Of a stretch of 64,000 bases of DNA, positions 8,346-17,852 are shown in pieces; within the stretch, counting starts at the first letter, position 1; every line of letters begins with the position of its first letter. This DNA is from Candidatus Treponema merdequi (lineage in GTDB: Bacteria > Spirochaetota > Spirochaetia > Treponematales > Treponemataceae). The notes beneath the pieces are model-generated. The model saw only the letters and a program-made list of their open reading frames with translations, was not told the origin of the DNA and searched no databases. Made by a program: the position numbers and the translations under genes. Location: assembly GCA_018064525.1 (NCBI GenBank), contig JAGHVB010000040.1, forward strand, positions 1 through 64,000, written 5' to 3'.

Positions 8346-9875
8346 GTGAGAATATTAGCTAAACTTAAAGAAACTGCCATGTCGGTTTTTCCTGTCATGG
8401 TAATCGTCCTGCTTCTTGGATTTACAATTGTTCCTTTAGAAAAAATAATGCTTGTCCGCTTTGTTGTCGGCGGTATTATGCTGATTCTGGGGCTTACGAT
8501 TTTTCTTCTGGGAGTTGATCTTGGAATTCAGCCGATGGGTGAGAGATGCGGTGCGGAACTTACTAAAAAGAAAAATCTTATTCTGCTTTTGATTGCTGCT
8601 TTTGCAATCGGATTTATTGTAACTGCTGCAGAACCTGACATTCAGGTTTTTTCTGATCAGGTTAAAAGAATTTTTTCTCAGGTCAACAAGCAGGCAATCA
8701 CTTTTGTAATTGCAGCCGGAGTCGGTCTTTTTATTATGATCGGGCTTCTCAGAACTGTAATGAATATTTCGATTAAGTTGACTCTTTTTATTTCATATCT
8801 GATTCTGTTTGTCATAATGTTTTTTGCGCCTTCAAGTTTTGTTGGAATCGCGTTTGATTCTGGCGGTGCGACAACAGGTCCGATGACTGTTCCATTCATC
8901 ATGGCTATGGGTCTTGGTGTTTCGCAGGTAAGGCAGGACAGTGAAAACTCTTTTGGTCTGACTGGAATCTGTTCTGTTGGACCTGTGATGGCTGTTTTAA
9001 TTTATTCTGTTGTGATGAAAAATTTTGGACTTCTTGATGCGGCTTCTCTTGAATGTTCACAGGCTGCAGAAAGTGCAGTTGTATCAGGTGGAATTTTATA
9101 CGAAATTTTTCATCCGTTTAAAATGATAATTGGTTCGACAATCTGCGAATCACTTATTTCTATTATTCCGCTCTTTGCACTCTTTATTGTTTTTCAGATT
9201 TCACTTTTGAAGATGACAGGTCTTCAGGTTACAAGAATTATAATCGGTTTTATTTACAGTCTCATTGGACTTACGATTTTCTTAATCGGAGTCAACGGCG
9301 GTTTTTCTCAGGCAGGAAGCGCGCTTGGAAAATCACTTGGAACTTCTGCTTTGTCTAACGGCGGAATCTGGTATGGAATTCTGATTGTAATCGGTTTTGC
9401 GTTTGGTGCAATCATTGTCTGTGCAGAGCCTGCAGTCTGGGTTTTGAGTGAACAGGTAGAAACTGTTTCCGGTGGAACTATAAAACGAAAATCTCTTTTA
9501 GTTTTCTTATCAGTCGGAACTGCGATTGCAATAGGTCTTTCACTTTTGAGATCGCTTCTTGGTTTTGATTTGAAGTGGGTTTTAGTTGCAGGATATTCTC
9601 TTGCGATGATTCTTATGATTTTCTGTCCGTCGATGTTCAGTGGAATTGCATTTGACTCCGGCGGTGTTGCATCAGGTCCTTTGACTTCGACATTTATTCT
9701 TTCGTTTACCCTCGGGGCAGCTGCCTGCGGTAAAAATGCAGTTGATTCTTTTGGTGTAATTGCGCTTGTTGCAATGATGCCGCTTATTGCAATTCAGATA
9801 ATGGGAATTATGTTTAAAATTAAATCTTCAAAAAGTGAAGAGAACAAATGTATTACTGACGGAGGTGAACAATGA
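8346..9875 (+). CDS. DUF1538 membrane protein, putative permease
   Basis: A 509-residue protein with about twelve membrane segments, built from two copies of the DUF1538 domain. The signature GIAFDSGGATTGPMT (near residue 165) recurs as GIAFDSGGVASGPLT (near 433). The substrate is unknown. The next gene encodes a PII-like protein and overlaps by four bases, the same kind of pairing as AmtB with GlnK, so transport controlled by a PII signal is a reasonable inference. The GTG start opens a family-typical sequence (MRILAKLKETAMSVFP). An internal ATG 11 codons later is an alternative. No SD is seen. Confidence 0.85.
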   Translation: MRILAKLKETAMSVFPVMVIVLLLGFTIVPLEKIMLVRFVVGGIMLILGLTIFLLGVDLGIQPMGERCGAELTKKKNLILLLIAAFAIGFIVTAAEPDIQVFSDQVKRIFSQVNKQAITFVIAAGVGLFIMIGLLRTVMNISIKLTLFISYLILFVIMFFAPSSFVGIAFDSGGATTGPMTVPFIMAMGLGVSQVRQDSENSFGLTGICSVGPVMAVLIYSVVMKNFGLLDAASLECSQAAESAVVSGGILYEIFHPFKMIIGSTICESLISIIPLFALFIVFQISLLKMTGLQVTRIIIGFIYSLIGLTIFLIGVNGGFSQAGSALGKSLGTSALSNGGIWYGILIVIGFAFGAIIVCAEPAVWVLSEQVETVSGGTIKRKSLLVFLSVGTAIAIGLSLLRSLLGFDLKWVLVAGYSLAMILMIFCPSMFSGIAFDSGGVASGPLTSTFILSFTLGAAACGKNAVDSFGVIALVAMMPLIAIQIMGIMFKIKSSKSEENKCITDGGEQ

Positions 9876-10615
9876 GTTATAAATTAATTATAAGTGTTGT
9901 TCCTCAGTACGCCGGCGAATTGATAACGAACACTGCACGCGATGCCGGATGCCCTGGAGGAACTGTCCTCATGGGAAGAGAAACTTCGGAAAATGGAATC
10001 ATTCAGCTTTTGGGATTTGGTGATGCTCCCAAAGATATTACTTACAATGTTGCTGATGATTCAGTTGAATGTAATAAAAATGAAAAATCATCAGAAAAAA
10101 TATTGCAGTCAGAAAAAATCATGAATGCGATTATTAAGGCAACAGAAAATAAAAAAAGAAAATACGGAATCATGTTTTCACTTGATGTCGGTAATTTTAT
10201 AAAGGCAGGAAGTTTATCAAATGACAACAGTGATTCAAAAAATTGCGGTGAAAAAAATTCCACTTGCAAAACTGCTTCAAAAACAAACGGAGAAAAAATT
10301 ATGAACAATTCTTATGAAATGATAAATGTAATTGTAAATAAAGGTTATGCAGAAGATGCGATGGCAGCCGCAAGAAAAGCTGGAGCAGGCGGCGGAACAA
10401 TCATTCAGGCACGCGGAACTGCAAGAGAAGGTGATGCAAAATTCTTTGGTGCAGAAATCGTTCCGGAAAAAGACATGCTTATGATTTTAGTTCCATGCGA
10501 TAAAAAAGAAGAAATAATCAAGGCAATTACAGGCGTAAAATGTTTTCAGAAAGCCGGAAGTGGAATTGTGTTTACAAATCAGGTTCAGAATTTTACAGTT
10601 CTTGGAAAAAAATAG
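9872..10615 (+). CDS. Tandem PII-like regulatory protein
   Basis: A 247-residue protein with two PII-type domains joined by a low-complexity linker (about residues 85-145, rich in N, S and K). The C-terminal half (about 148-245) has clear PII features: an opening MINVIVNKGYAEDAMAAARKAGAGGGTII, T-loop-region ARGTAREGDAKFFGAEI, and the closing MLMILVPCDKKEEIIKAI. The N-terminal half is more divergent. The gene overlaps the DUF1538 gene (ATGA) with SD GGAGG and probably controls that permease. The uridylylatable T-loop tyrosine of GlnB/GlnK is not evident. Confidence 0.8.
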   Translation: MSYKLIISVVPQYAGELITNTARDAGCPGGTVLMGRETSENGIIQLLGFGDAPKDITYNVADDSVECNKNEKSSEKILQSEKIMNAIIKATENKKRKYGIMFSLDVGNFIKAGSLSNDNSDSKNCGEKNSTCKTASKTNGEKIMNNSYEMINVIVNKGYAEDAMAAARKAGAGGGTIIQARGTAREGDAKFFGAEIVPEKDMLMILVPCDKKEEIIKAITGVKCFQKAGSGIVFTNQVQNFTVLGKK

Positions 10616-10662
10616 TTTATTATCCAAAGAAAGTATGTTATCCTAAAATTAAGAGAGGGGAC

Positions 10663-11445
10663 ATGAAGGATATAAAATATATTTTCTTCACATCAATTAA
10701 TTCCACAAATACTTTTGCGATGAATCTTGTCAATTCTACAGCATCGCAAAAACTGAATCTCATTCATAAAACAGTTGTCATTTCTGACAAGCAGACAAAT
10801 GGCCGCGGCCGCCTTGAAAGAGTTTTTTATTCACCGGAAAAAACCGGACTTTATATGTCTGCAATTTACTGTCCTCAAAAACCAGTTACAGATGCCGCAA
10901 TTATTACAGCCACCGCTGCTGTTGCAGTTACAAGAAGCATAAAAGAATTATTTAAAATTGATACACAGATAAAATGGGTAAATGACATTTACTTTGAAAA
11001 TAAAAAGATCTGCGGAATTTTAACAGAAGGTCATTTTAATACAGATGCAAAATGCATTGACTCATGTGTAATTGGAATCGGAATAAATCTTTCGACAAAA
11101 TATTTTCCAATTGAATTAAGTTCAAAAGCGGGATGCATTTCTGAAGATATTGATGAACACAAGCTTTATTATTTTAGGGACATACTTGCAAAGATGATTT
11201 CTGATGAACTGTATTCGCTTTTGGAAAATGGTTCTGATTCGATTGATGAAATAATGCAGGAATATAAAGACAAGTCTATGTTGATTGGAAAAAAGGTAGA
11301 AGTATCTCCTGTTATCGGTGAGACAAAAGAAAATTATTCTGCTCTTGTTACGGATATAACAAAGACCGCCAGACTTGTTGTAAAAACAGATGACGGTCTT
11401 GAAAAGCATCTTGATAGCGGTGAAGTTTCTCTTACAGTTTTTTAA
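10663..11445 (+). CDS. birA: Biotin-[acetyl-CoA-carboxylase] ligase
   Basis: Attaches biotin to the carrier lysine of biotin-dependent carboxylases through biotinyl-AMP. The 260-residue protein has the catalytic-domain motifs GRGRLERVFYSP (biotinyl-AMP loop; the more usual form is GRGR.GR.W.S) and KWVNDIYFENKKICGILTE (active lysine region), plus a small C-terminal domain. The N-terminal helix-turn-helix domain of E. coli BirA is absent, so it should not act as a repressor. The frame is open further upstream, but GAGAGGGG 5 bases before the ATG at 10663 fixes the start. It converges on the next MATE gene with a 14-base overlap. Confidence 0.9.
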   Translation: MKDIKYIFFTSINSTNTFAMNLVNSTASQKLNLIHKTVVISDKQTNGRGRLERVFYSPEKTGLYMSAIYCPQKPVTDAAIITATAAVAVTRSIKELFKIDTQIKWVNDIYFENKKICGILTEGHFNTDAKCIDSCVIGIGINLSTKYFPIELSSKAGCISEDIDEHKLYYFRDILAKMISDELYSLLENGSDSIDEIMQEYKDKSMLIGKKVEVSPVIGETKENYSALVTDITKTARLVVKTDDGLEKHLDSGEVSLTVF

Positions 11446-12754
11446 GTGAAAGATAAAATGCTGGTGCTACCCAGAGCATTCCTAAAATCCAGATGACTGG
11501 TTCTGTGTAACATATTGCAGTAAATCCAAACTTCGGAATTAAAAAAGCAGTTGCACAGATCTTAACGACAAGTTCTATTCCACTTGCAACAAGCGGAAGT
11601 TTTTTCTGGTTGATTCCCTGTAAGGAACTTCTGATTATTACAAGTACAAAAAGTGAATAATAAAATGGAACTCCGACTTTGAGATATTTTATTCCGTAAA
11701 TGATGATGGAAGGCAGCGCTTTTGTTCCTGTGATGGAAGTAATCAATGGGTATGCAAAAATCCAGGCGATGCAGAAAGCAAAAGTTGCCCAGATCCATGA
11801 AATTAAAATTAAATATTTTATACCGCGTCTGATTCTTGCAATTTTTTTTGCACCGTAATTCTGGCTTACAAAAGTTGCGGCACTTGATGCAAATGCTCCG
11901 CCCGGAATCATTAAAAGTTCGAGATATTTTCTTCCTGCAGTCCATCCGGCAATTAAATTTGGTCCGAGCGAATTAATTCCAGCAGACAAAACAACAGAAC
12001 CGATATCAACAACAGTAAACATCAGTGCCATTGCACTTCCCTGACTTAAAAGTTCATGTACGATTTTCGGTGGAATTTTAAAGTCAGAAAGTTTTACGCG
12101 TGTTGCAGGTCTTTTTGTCATACTGAAAATAAAACACAAAAAACCTGACACAGCCTGTGAAATTACAGTTGCAAGAGCTGCACCACTTACTCCCCATTTT
12201 AACGAAATGATAAAAAATAAATCGAGTGCAATATTCAAAACAACACTTATAATCAAAAATACAAGCGGAATGATACTGTCGCCTAATGCCCTTAAAACTG
12301 CAGAAAACATATTGTAGCAGACAGTAAAAATAATTCCGGCTGTTAAAATTGAAAGGTAGTTCTTTGCCTGGCTGTAAATTTCCTGCGGAACATTTATAAG
12401 TTTGAGAATCAGATTAATAAAGACAAGTCCAAGAACAGAAAGTAATGCAGAAATGATAAAAGAAAAAAGATAAGTTCCCGCTATTGATTTTTTGAGACCG
12501 TCTTCATCTTTTGCTCCGTAATGCTGTCCGATTACGATTGAAAATCCGTTTGTAAAACCGTTTGAAATTGAAAGGAACATTATAAAGACGCTTCCGCAGG
12601 CTCCGACAGCTGCGAGTGCAGACTGGTCAATAAACCTTCCGACAAGCATTGTGTCAAAAAGGTTGTAGAGTCTTTGAAAAACTATTCCGAGTAAAATTGG
12701 TAAAGCAAATAATAAAAGCGGGCGGACGATTCGTCCTTCTGTCATATCTTTCAT
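11432..12754 (-). CDS. MATE-family exporter (second copy)
   Basis: A 440-residue membrane protein with twelve predicted segments and MATE signatures near the N-terminus (LALPILLGIVFQRLYNLFDT, residues 15-34, and VGRFIDQSALAAVGACGS). The sequence belongs to a different branch from the exporter at 4433-5830, closer to the DinF/MepA-like group found in Firmicutes and Treponema. The substrate is unknown. Its last codons overlap the last codons of birA on the other strand, so convergent transcription may limit both. Confidence 0.9.
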   Translation of the reverse strand: MKDMTEGRIVRPLLLFALPILLGIVFQRLYNLFDTMLVGRFIDQSALAAVGACGSVFIMFLSISNGFTNGFSIVIGQHYGAKDEDGLKKSIAGTYLFSFIISALLSVLGLVFINLILKLINVPQEIYSQAKNYLSILTAGIIFTVCYNMFSAVLRALGDSIIPLVFLIISVVLNIALDLFFIISLKWGVSGAALATVISQAVSGFLCFIFSMTKRPATRVKLSDFKIPPKIVHELLSQGSAMALMFTVVDIGSVVLSAGINSLGPNLIAGWTAGRKYLELLMIPGGAFASSAATFVSQNYGAKKIARIRRGIKYLILISWIWATFAFCIAWIFAYPLITSITGTKALPSIIIYGIKYLKVGVPFYYSLFVLVIIRSSLQGINQKKLPLVASGIELVVKICATAFLIPKFGFTAICYTEPVIWILGMLWVAPAFYLSLKKL

Positions 12755-12835
12755 AGGTGTTAATATAGAATAATTGAATGTTTTGATAAAGGCGTTTTTT
12801 TGATATTAAATTATGACTTTAATGATATATACGGT

Positions 12836-12864
12836 TTGCTAAAAAGAGTTCTAAGGTTTATAAT
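12836..12864 (+). promoter_or_regulatory. Promoter of the 555-residue unknown protein gene
   Basis: TTGCTA (12836-12841) and TATAAT (12859-12864) with 17 bases between them. The start near 12871 leaves a leader of about 17 bases that contains the SD GGAG. Confidence 0.6.
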
Positions 12865-12887
12865 ACTAGAATGGAGTTTTTTAAAAA

Positions 12888-14555
12888 ATGAGCAATAGTG
12901 ATATCGATCCGTCAATCGCAGCTTTACTGAATGATGCAGCACCTTATAAACCAGATGAAATGTCATTTGAACAGATGATGATTGAACAGAATGAAGAAAG
13001 TAAACCTAAAAAGGGTCCGAGTTTTGTTCCAGAAGTAGATTTGAGTATCAAAGAGTTTAAAGAAGTTACTCACTTGTATAATGATACTCCTGCAGACTGG
13101 TTTGACAGTCCGACATATTATAAAACAGCCATTGCAGGTGAAGGCAGCAATTCACAGCGTCTTCATCAGGTACTTTCGAAATATCTTACATGTAAGGACA
13201 TCAAGGACAGAATGGTTTACCGTCAGCAGGTCATTATGGCTTACTGGGAATTCATTCATTCGATGGCGCCAAAGATGGCAGATAAAAATGTTGATATAAC
13301 AAAACGAATGATGATGCGTTTTGCAGTTTTGCTTCCATCACTTTTTAAACCTGAACATAAGGAATTATTTGCAAAGACAATTCTTGATAATGAAACAAAT
13401 GAACCTGTTTTTTATCTTGATGAATGGTTTAAGGGAGTTGCGACAGGTCTTATTAAATGTTCTACAACTGATGAAGTCAGACAGCCTAAAAAAGCTTCTT
13501 CTGCAGAAGAGGCTGCAACTCAGGAACAGCAGAGACTTATGCAGCTTCAGTCTAAAAACTCTGGAAAGGTTCAGAGCGCAGAAGGTATTCTGAATGTTAA
13601 AGAAAGTGAACGTTCAATGCTTGAAGCTGAATTAAAATCAAGAATAGACAATCTTTGTGAACATCAGGTTTTACCAGGCTGTGAACCTCACAGAGAAGGT
13701 TATACAGAAATGCAGAAAAAACTTTTTTCTGATATTACAAATTACCTTCATCAGCTTTCTAAAAACGATAAAGAACTTTCAAAAGCATTAAAAGAGTATC
13801 AGGATGCTTCTGAAGCATACAATTCTGTAACAGATAAAATTGCAATGGGTCCGGCTGTTGTAAGTGTAAACACCGGTGACATTGATACTGAATATGAAAC
13901 TGTAAGACAGATGGCAAAGATGACTTGTGGCCGTCAGGGAAATCAGTTTCCGATTTTTACACGCGAGTTTTATCACTGTCTTCCGCAGGGAACAGGCTTT
14001 AGAGAAAATGTCGTTAACATTTTGAAATGGGTTGAATCAATTGACCCTGGTGCATTCTGCCGTATTCATAAAAATATGCCTAACAGAATTGTTCCATTTG
14101 TAATTTTACTTCCAACTTATGGTGACTCAGGTTTCTGCTGGGAACCGTTTGACCGTTACAACCGTGTAACAAGCCGTGGTCGTATTGTTGTTCCGATGTA
14201 TCCTCGTGATCTGAAGATTGCTGTTTTGACTGCGGTTGCAGATTTGAGATGGCAGGTTGCAAAAGAGAAAGCATCTTATTACTGGATGGAAGAAGGTCTT
14301 ACAGGTCAGTATTACGAATGGATTGATAAACAGAAACTCAAGGGTGATTTGAAGCAGTACTTTATTCAGGATTACGTTTTGTGGATGACGAAAGAGTCTG
14401 AAGGAGTTCAGCGTCTTGATAAAGAAGTTCGTGGAATTTTCTGGCGCAATATGCCGTTCCCGCAGGAACTTAAAGAAGAACTTAGAACACGAAGTCTTGT
14501 TTACGATGAACTTTGTAAGAAAGACCGTAACCGTGAAATGTCGGACGGATATTGA
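12888..14555 (+). CDS. Conserved hypothetical protein, cytoplasmic
   Basis: A 555-residue soluble protein without signal peptide or membrane segment. I cannot assign a family. The N-terminal 60 residues look disordered (acidic, with KPKKGP). Residues 200-310 are rich in E, K, Q and S and likely coiled coil. The C-terminal 200 residues are aromatic-rich and look folded (FPIFTREFYHCLPQGTGF, GDSGFCWEPFDRYNRV). The gene has its own promoter and is followed by a terminator. It stands alone between divergent and convergent neighbours, so context gives no clue to its role. Confidence 0.7.
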   Translation: MSNSDIDPSIAALLNDAAPYKPDEMSFEQMMIEQNEESKPKKGPSFVPEVDLSIKEFKEVTHLYNDTPADWFDSPTYYKTAIAGEGSNSQRLHQVLSKYLTCKDIKDRMVYRQQVIMAYWEFIHSMAPKMADKNVDITKRMMMRFAVLLPSLFKPEHKELFAKTILDNETNEPVFYLDEWFKGVATGLIKCSTTDEVRQPKKASSAEEAATQEQQRLMQLQSKNSGKVQSAEGILNVKESERSMLEAELKSRIDNLCEHQVLPGCEPHREGYTEMQKKLFSDITNYLHQLSKNDKELSKALKEYQDASEAYNSVTDKIAMGPAVVSVNTGDIDTEYETVRQMAKMTCGRQGNQFPIFTREFYHCLPQGTGFRENVVNILKWVESIDPGAFCRIHKNMPNRIVPFVILLPTYGDSGFCWEPFDRYNRVTSRGRIVVPMYPRDLKIAVLTAVADLRWQVAKEKASYYWMEEGLTGQYYEWIDKQKLKGDLKQYFIQDYVLWMTKESEGVQRLDKEVRGIFWRNMPFPQELKEELRTRSLVYDELCKKDRNREMSDGY

Positions 14556-14577
14556 TATAGAATGTGTTCAAAAAAGG

Positions 14578-14628
14578 GCACCACAAAAACTGGACAAACA
14601 AAGTTCAATTTTGGTGGTGCTTTTTTTT
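14578..14628. terminator. Terminator between convergent genes
   Basis: GCACCAC / GTGGTGC arms with an inner AAAA/TTTT pairing, followed by T8. It ends the 555-residue protein gene and could work in both directions. Its ends resemble insertion-sequence tips, as do two other hairpins in the window (46087 and 50521). Confidence 0.8.
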
Positions 14629-15280
14629 ATTTCTCAACTGTTACAAAAAGATTTTTACAATAATCAAGCGGAACATTCCACATTTGCATAAACTCAGAAT
14701 AAGTTCGCTTTTCATTGTATTCTTTTTTTCTGCAGTTTCTGAATTTTGGAACTGAATCTTGAATGAAAATGTATTTCTGATCAAATCCTACGACTGGTAC
14801 ATAGTGAAGAACATTGTTTGGATAAATAAGAAGTACGATTACAGGATTTCCTTTTGAAATGCAGTTTTTCAAATCATCAATTGTTCCGGTATAATATTTT
14901 ACTTTATATCCTTTTGGTACAAGGTAGTCATTAAAAACTTTCGGATAAGCACCAAGTTCAAATTTACATGGATAAAAGTCTGAATGAAACATTTTAATTC
15001 CATCGGCTTCTTTACCGAACCATCGCATCAAAAATGCAATTGAACATGCTGAACATTCGATTCCTTTTTGTGTATCTGGCCGTAAATTTTTTTTGGTAAG
15101 AATACATTTGTTAAAAGTTTCACCTTTGGCATTATATTTTTCTGGAACTACGATCCAGTTTTTCTTTGCGTATTCAAGTTGTTCACCTTTAAGATTCTGA
15201 TATTTTTCGAATGGATTTGAAAAGGCGAATGACGATAAAAGTAAAAATGAAATGATAAATTTTTTGAGAAAAGAATTCAT
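14627..15280 (-). CDS. Secreted C39-like cysteine protease-fold protein
   Basis: A 217-residue protein with a signal peptide (FIISFLLLSSFAFS, cleavage likely near residue 21) and a peptidase C39-like_2 domain. The candidate catalytic cysteine is in KGIECSACSIAFLMRWFG (near residue 78), the histidine in NVLHYVPVVGFD (near 166) and the aspartate in IFIQDSVPK. The canonical motif is usually Q-x-x-D/N-C; here only the cysteine part is clear, so activity is uncertain. It probably acts in the periplasm or outside the cell. An AT-rich, SD-containing region precedes it. Confidence 0.7.
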   Translation of the reverse strand: MNSFLKKFIISFLLLSSFAFSNPFEKYQNLKGEQLEYAKKNWIVVPEKYNAKGETFNKCILTKKNLRPDTQKGIECSACSIAFLMRWFGKEADGIKMFHSDFYPCKFELGAYPKVFNDYLVPKGYKVKYYTGTIDDLKNCISKGNPVIVLLIYPNNVLHYVPVVGFDQKYIFIQDSVPKFRNCRKKEYNEKRTYSEFMQMWNVPLDYCKNLFVTVEK

Positions 15281-15331
15281 AAATGTAATCTCCTGTCAGG
15301 ATTTTTGATATCTGATAAAAGATATTTTAAT

Positions 15332-16165
15332 TTACATCTGGTGACCAGTCTTAACTTTTGTTAAGAAGCGGTCGAGTTTTGGTCCTGAGAGAGGGTTTGC
15401 TTCGCCGGCGAGAACTTTTCTGAGTGCGTCGATTTCTTCACCGTTGAAAGCAACCTGATTGAGCATTACGTTTTCAAATGATGCTGTTGCAACAGGACAT
15501 ACTTTTCTTACGATTTCTAAAATGATTTCTGCGTATTTGCGCATTTCAAGCTGAGCATGCGGATCGAGTCTCAGTTTTAAAAATCTGAATAAGTTATTTA
15601 AATCCATCTGCCAGTAAAATTCTGTGTAGAGTGAAAGTGGAAGGTTGATGCGTGCGATTTCTCTGGCGAGCCCTTTTTCGATCAAGTCTTTGTATGATTC
15701 GTAGGCTTTTTTCTGGCCTTTCTTTAGGTCTGACTGGATTTTAGCAGCTTCTGCCGGTTCAACAGGTTCGAGTGCGCGCTCGAGTCTGTCTTTTTTCTGC
15801 GGGTCGATGTCTTCTTTTGCTGGAACGTAAAATTCTTCCTGCATTACTGAAAAGCGGCCGGAAAGTTCGTTCATACGGCCCATTCGGTGGCGTACCCACT
15901 GGCGGGCAACAAAGATAGGCATCTTTAAATGGAATGTCAGCACGACCTGCTCAAATGGAGAGGTGTGCTGCTGGCGCATCAAATAGTCAATCAAAGCTTC
16001 GTCTTTAGATACAGAATCTGTTCCTTTTCCGTATGACACGCGTGCAGCCTGAACGATTCTTTCATCACTTCCAAGATAATCAACAAGTCTGATAAATCCT
16101 TTGTCTAATACTTTGAAAGGTTTGTCTAAAATTTTCTCCGCTTCTTTAACTATACAATGCGCCAC
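15332..16165 (-). CDS. thyX: FAD-dependent thymidylate synthase ThyX
   Basis: Makes dTMP from dUMP with methylene-tetrahydrofolate and FADH2. The 277-residue protein carries the ThyX motif RHRMGRMNELSGR (near residue 90) and the downstream RLDPHAQLEMRKYAE substrate-binding region. The start codon is GTG at 16165 with AGGAAT upstream. A second, more divergent ThyX is at 41808-42509. No thyA is seen in the window. It follows a cluster of lipoprotein genes in the same direction but is spaced from them. Confidence 0.95.
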   Translation of the reverse strand: MAHCIVKEAEKILDKPFKVLDKGFIRLVDYLGSDERIVQAARVSYGKGTDSVSKDEALIDYLMRQQHTSPFEQVVLTFHLKMPIFVARQWVRHRMGRMNELSGRFSVMQEEFYVPAKEDIDPQKKDRLERALEPVEPAEAAKIQSDLKKGQKKAYESYKDLIEKGLAREIARINLPLSLYTEFYWQMDLNNLFRFLKLRLDPHAQLEMRKYAEIILEIVRKVCPVATASFENVMLNQVAFNGEEIDALRKVLAGEANPLSGPKLDRFLTKVKTGHQM

Positions 16166-16190
16166 TTTTATAATTCCTGTTTAATAATAA

Positions 16191-16760
16191 TTAGTTTTCG
16201 TCGAAGTATTTCTGGAATGCAGCCTGAGCTTTAGCTTCTGTGAATACTGTTTTTGTATCCTGAACAAAGTCGTTATATGACTGAGTTACTTCTGGTAAAA
16301 CTGCTGTGTATGGAACGAACATCAAAACATAAATTGTTCCGTCTTCTGCTTTCCACATATCAGCCTGTTTTGATCCTTTAAGAATATTTACAGATTTAAC
16401 TTCGATTGCTTCTTCCATGTATGTAAGAGCATCTTTTGCATTACCTGCATCTTCTGTGTAAGAGCGGAGAACAGATCTTGTTGAAGCAAGAATAGTTCTT
16501 CCAAGTTCTGCGCGTCCGTTTGTGCGTGCAAGTTTAAGTGAATTCTGGTCGTTAGAAAGTTTTGCACTTCCTACTGCATAAATTCCTGTTGCATCTTCTT
16601 TTCCTGTAAGAACCCATTCAGGTCTTTCAACACCGTCAGCACCCATTACTGTTTTTGCAGCGGCTTTTGCTGCAGCAGTTGGTTCCTGATTTGTAGTTCC
16701 ACAGCTTGTAGCCATGATAGCTGCTAAAACACATGAAATGATTAAAATTGATTTTTTCAT
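16191..16760 (-). CDS. Small LPP20-like lipoprotein
   Basis: A 189-residue lipoprotein: signal peptide with lipobox IMATSCG (cysteine near residue 20), then a domain with PEWVLTGKEDATGIYAVGSAK and LKLARTNGRAELGRTI. This arrangement (PxWV, then YaVG, then a helix rich in A and R) is seen in LPP20-type proteins. The partner gene at 16786 has the same motif. The SD AAGGAG precedes the ATG. Function is unknown in this family; envelope location is likely. It is the last of three lipoprotein-like genes in a row. Confidence 0.75.
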   Translation of the reverse strand: MKKSILIISCVLAAIMATSCGTTNQEPTAAAKAAAKTVMGADGVERPEWVLTGKEDATGIYAVGSAKLSNDQNSLKLARTNGRAELGRTILASTRSVLRSYTEDAGNAKDALTYMEEAIEVKSVNILKGSKQADMWKAEDGTIYVLMFVPYTAVLPEVTQSYNDFVQDTKTVFTEAKAQAAFQKYFDEN

Positions 16761-16785
16761 TTTTTTTCTCCTTGTATTGAAAAAA

Positions 16786-17826
16786 TTAATTTTCTTCTGC
16801 CAGCTTTAACAAGTCGGCTTTGAAATTTTTTTCTATATCTTTTGAAAGCATGATATACGCTTTATTTTTTGCACCCTGATCATTAACATGACCGGCTCTT
16901 CCGTGAGTTGAAAAATTATTGATAACCTGCTGAGTTGAAGATGATGTCATTTCTGAAGTTACAAGGTAGTAATAAAAAACATGTTCATCATCAGCGGAAT
17001 CTGATTTTTCAACATCAACAATTGCTTTAATAACATAAGAAGCATTGTCTTTTTCTGTAGTTGCAATTCCAAATTTATTAAGGCATTCTGTAAATGCAGT
17101 TTTAATTAAATTTTTTGAATCGTTTTCTACAATTACTTTTACAGGAATCTGTTTTTTTATTTCAGAAATCTGTTTTGAAAGCTTTGCTGTGTTTCCGTAA
17201 GATAAAGTTATATCAGATGGAAACGGTGAATCAATAATATCAATCAGATAAAGAAAGTAATCATTATCTTTTGCAAGTGTATAAGCTTTCTGTGCATAGA
17301 TGATTCCCTGCAGAGTCGGATTATTTTTTGCGTAATTCATAAACTCTGAAATTTTTTCATCATTGCGTAAAATCTGTTTTGAATAAAAATCAACAGCATC
17401 CTGTTTTTTTAAAACAGCAAGAACAATAATTTTATTTTCTTTTGTTTTAAATTTGTTTACGATTTTTAAACCTGTAATTGACTTAAGTTCAGAAGTTGTA
17501 TCAATTGAAGAAGATATTGATGCATAATCTGTAGTATTATCGGCAAAGGTATTGACTTTGTCGTTTGCAGAAATTTTCTGAACAAGTGTTTTTATAAGTT
17601 CCGCTTTTGCAACATCTGTTGCTGTCTGCTCATCAATTCCAGAACCAACTCCTGTTAAATAAAGGCGGCCATTGTATTCTGATTCTGGATTTACAACCCA
17701 TTCAGGAAAATCAGAAAATGATACGTCATTTATTTTTGAAGAAGTTTTTACTTTGGAAGGACTTGAAGAAGCGAAAAGAGAAGATGCAAAAATTAAAGCT
17801 GTAAATAAAATTGAAAATTTCTTCAT
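16786..17826 (-). CDS. LPP20-family secreted protein
   Basis: A 346-residue protein with a cleavable signal peptide (MKKFSILFTALIFASSLFA) and an LPP20-type domain (FPEWVVNPESEYNGRLYLTGVG, then DVAKAELIKTLVQKISAND, residues about 35-90). The second half is unassigned. The start at 17826 is chosen because it opens a normal signal peptide; the frame extends to a TTG at 17850 that would add eight residues with no SD. It sits between the small LPP20-like gene and the LpoB-like gene, all in one direction with gaps of about 26 bases, so they are probably one operon. Confidence 0.75.
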   Translation of the reverse strand: MKKFSILFTALIFASSLFASSSPSKVKTSSKINDVSFSDFPEWVVNPESEYNGRLYLTGVGSGIDEQTATDVAKAELIKTLVQKISANDKVNTFADNTTDYASISSSIDTTSELKSITGLKIVNKFKTKENKIIVLAVLKKQDAVDFYSKQILRNDEKISEFMNYAKNNPTLQGIIYAQKAYTLAKDNDYFLYLIDIIDSPFPSDITLSYGNTAKLSKQISEIKKQIPVKVIVENDSKNLIKTAFTECLNKFGIATTEKDNASYVIKAIVDVEKSDSADDEHVFYYYLVTSEMTSSSTQQVINNFSTHGRAGHVNDQGAKNKAYIMLSKDIEKNFKADLLKLAEEN

Positions 17827-17852
17827 ATCAATTCCATAAAAATTAAACAAAA

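Noticed and set aside
14636-14691. Possible frameshifted C-terminus of the 555-residue protein past its stop codon
   Set aside because: The terminator begins 22 bases after the stop and the frame has no protein-like sequence.
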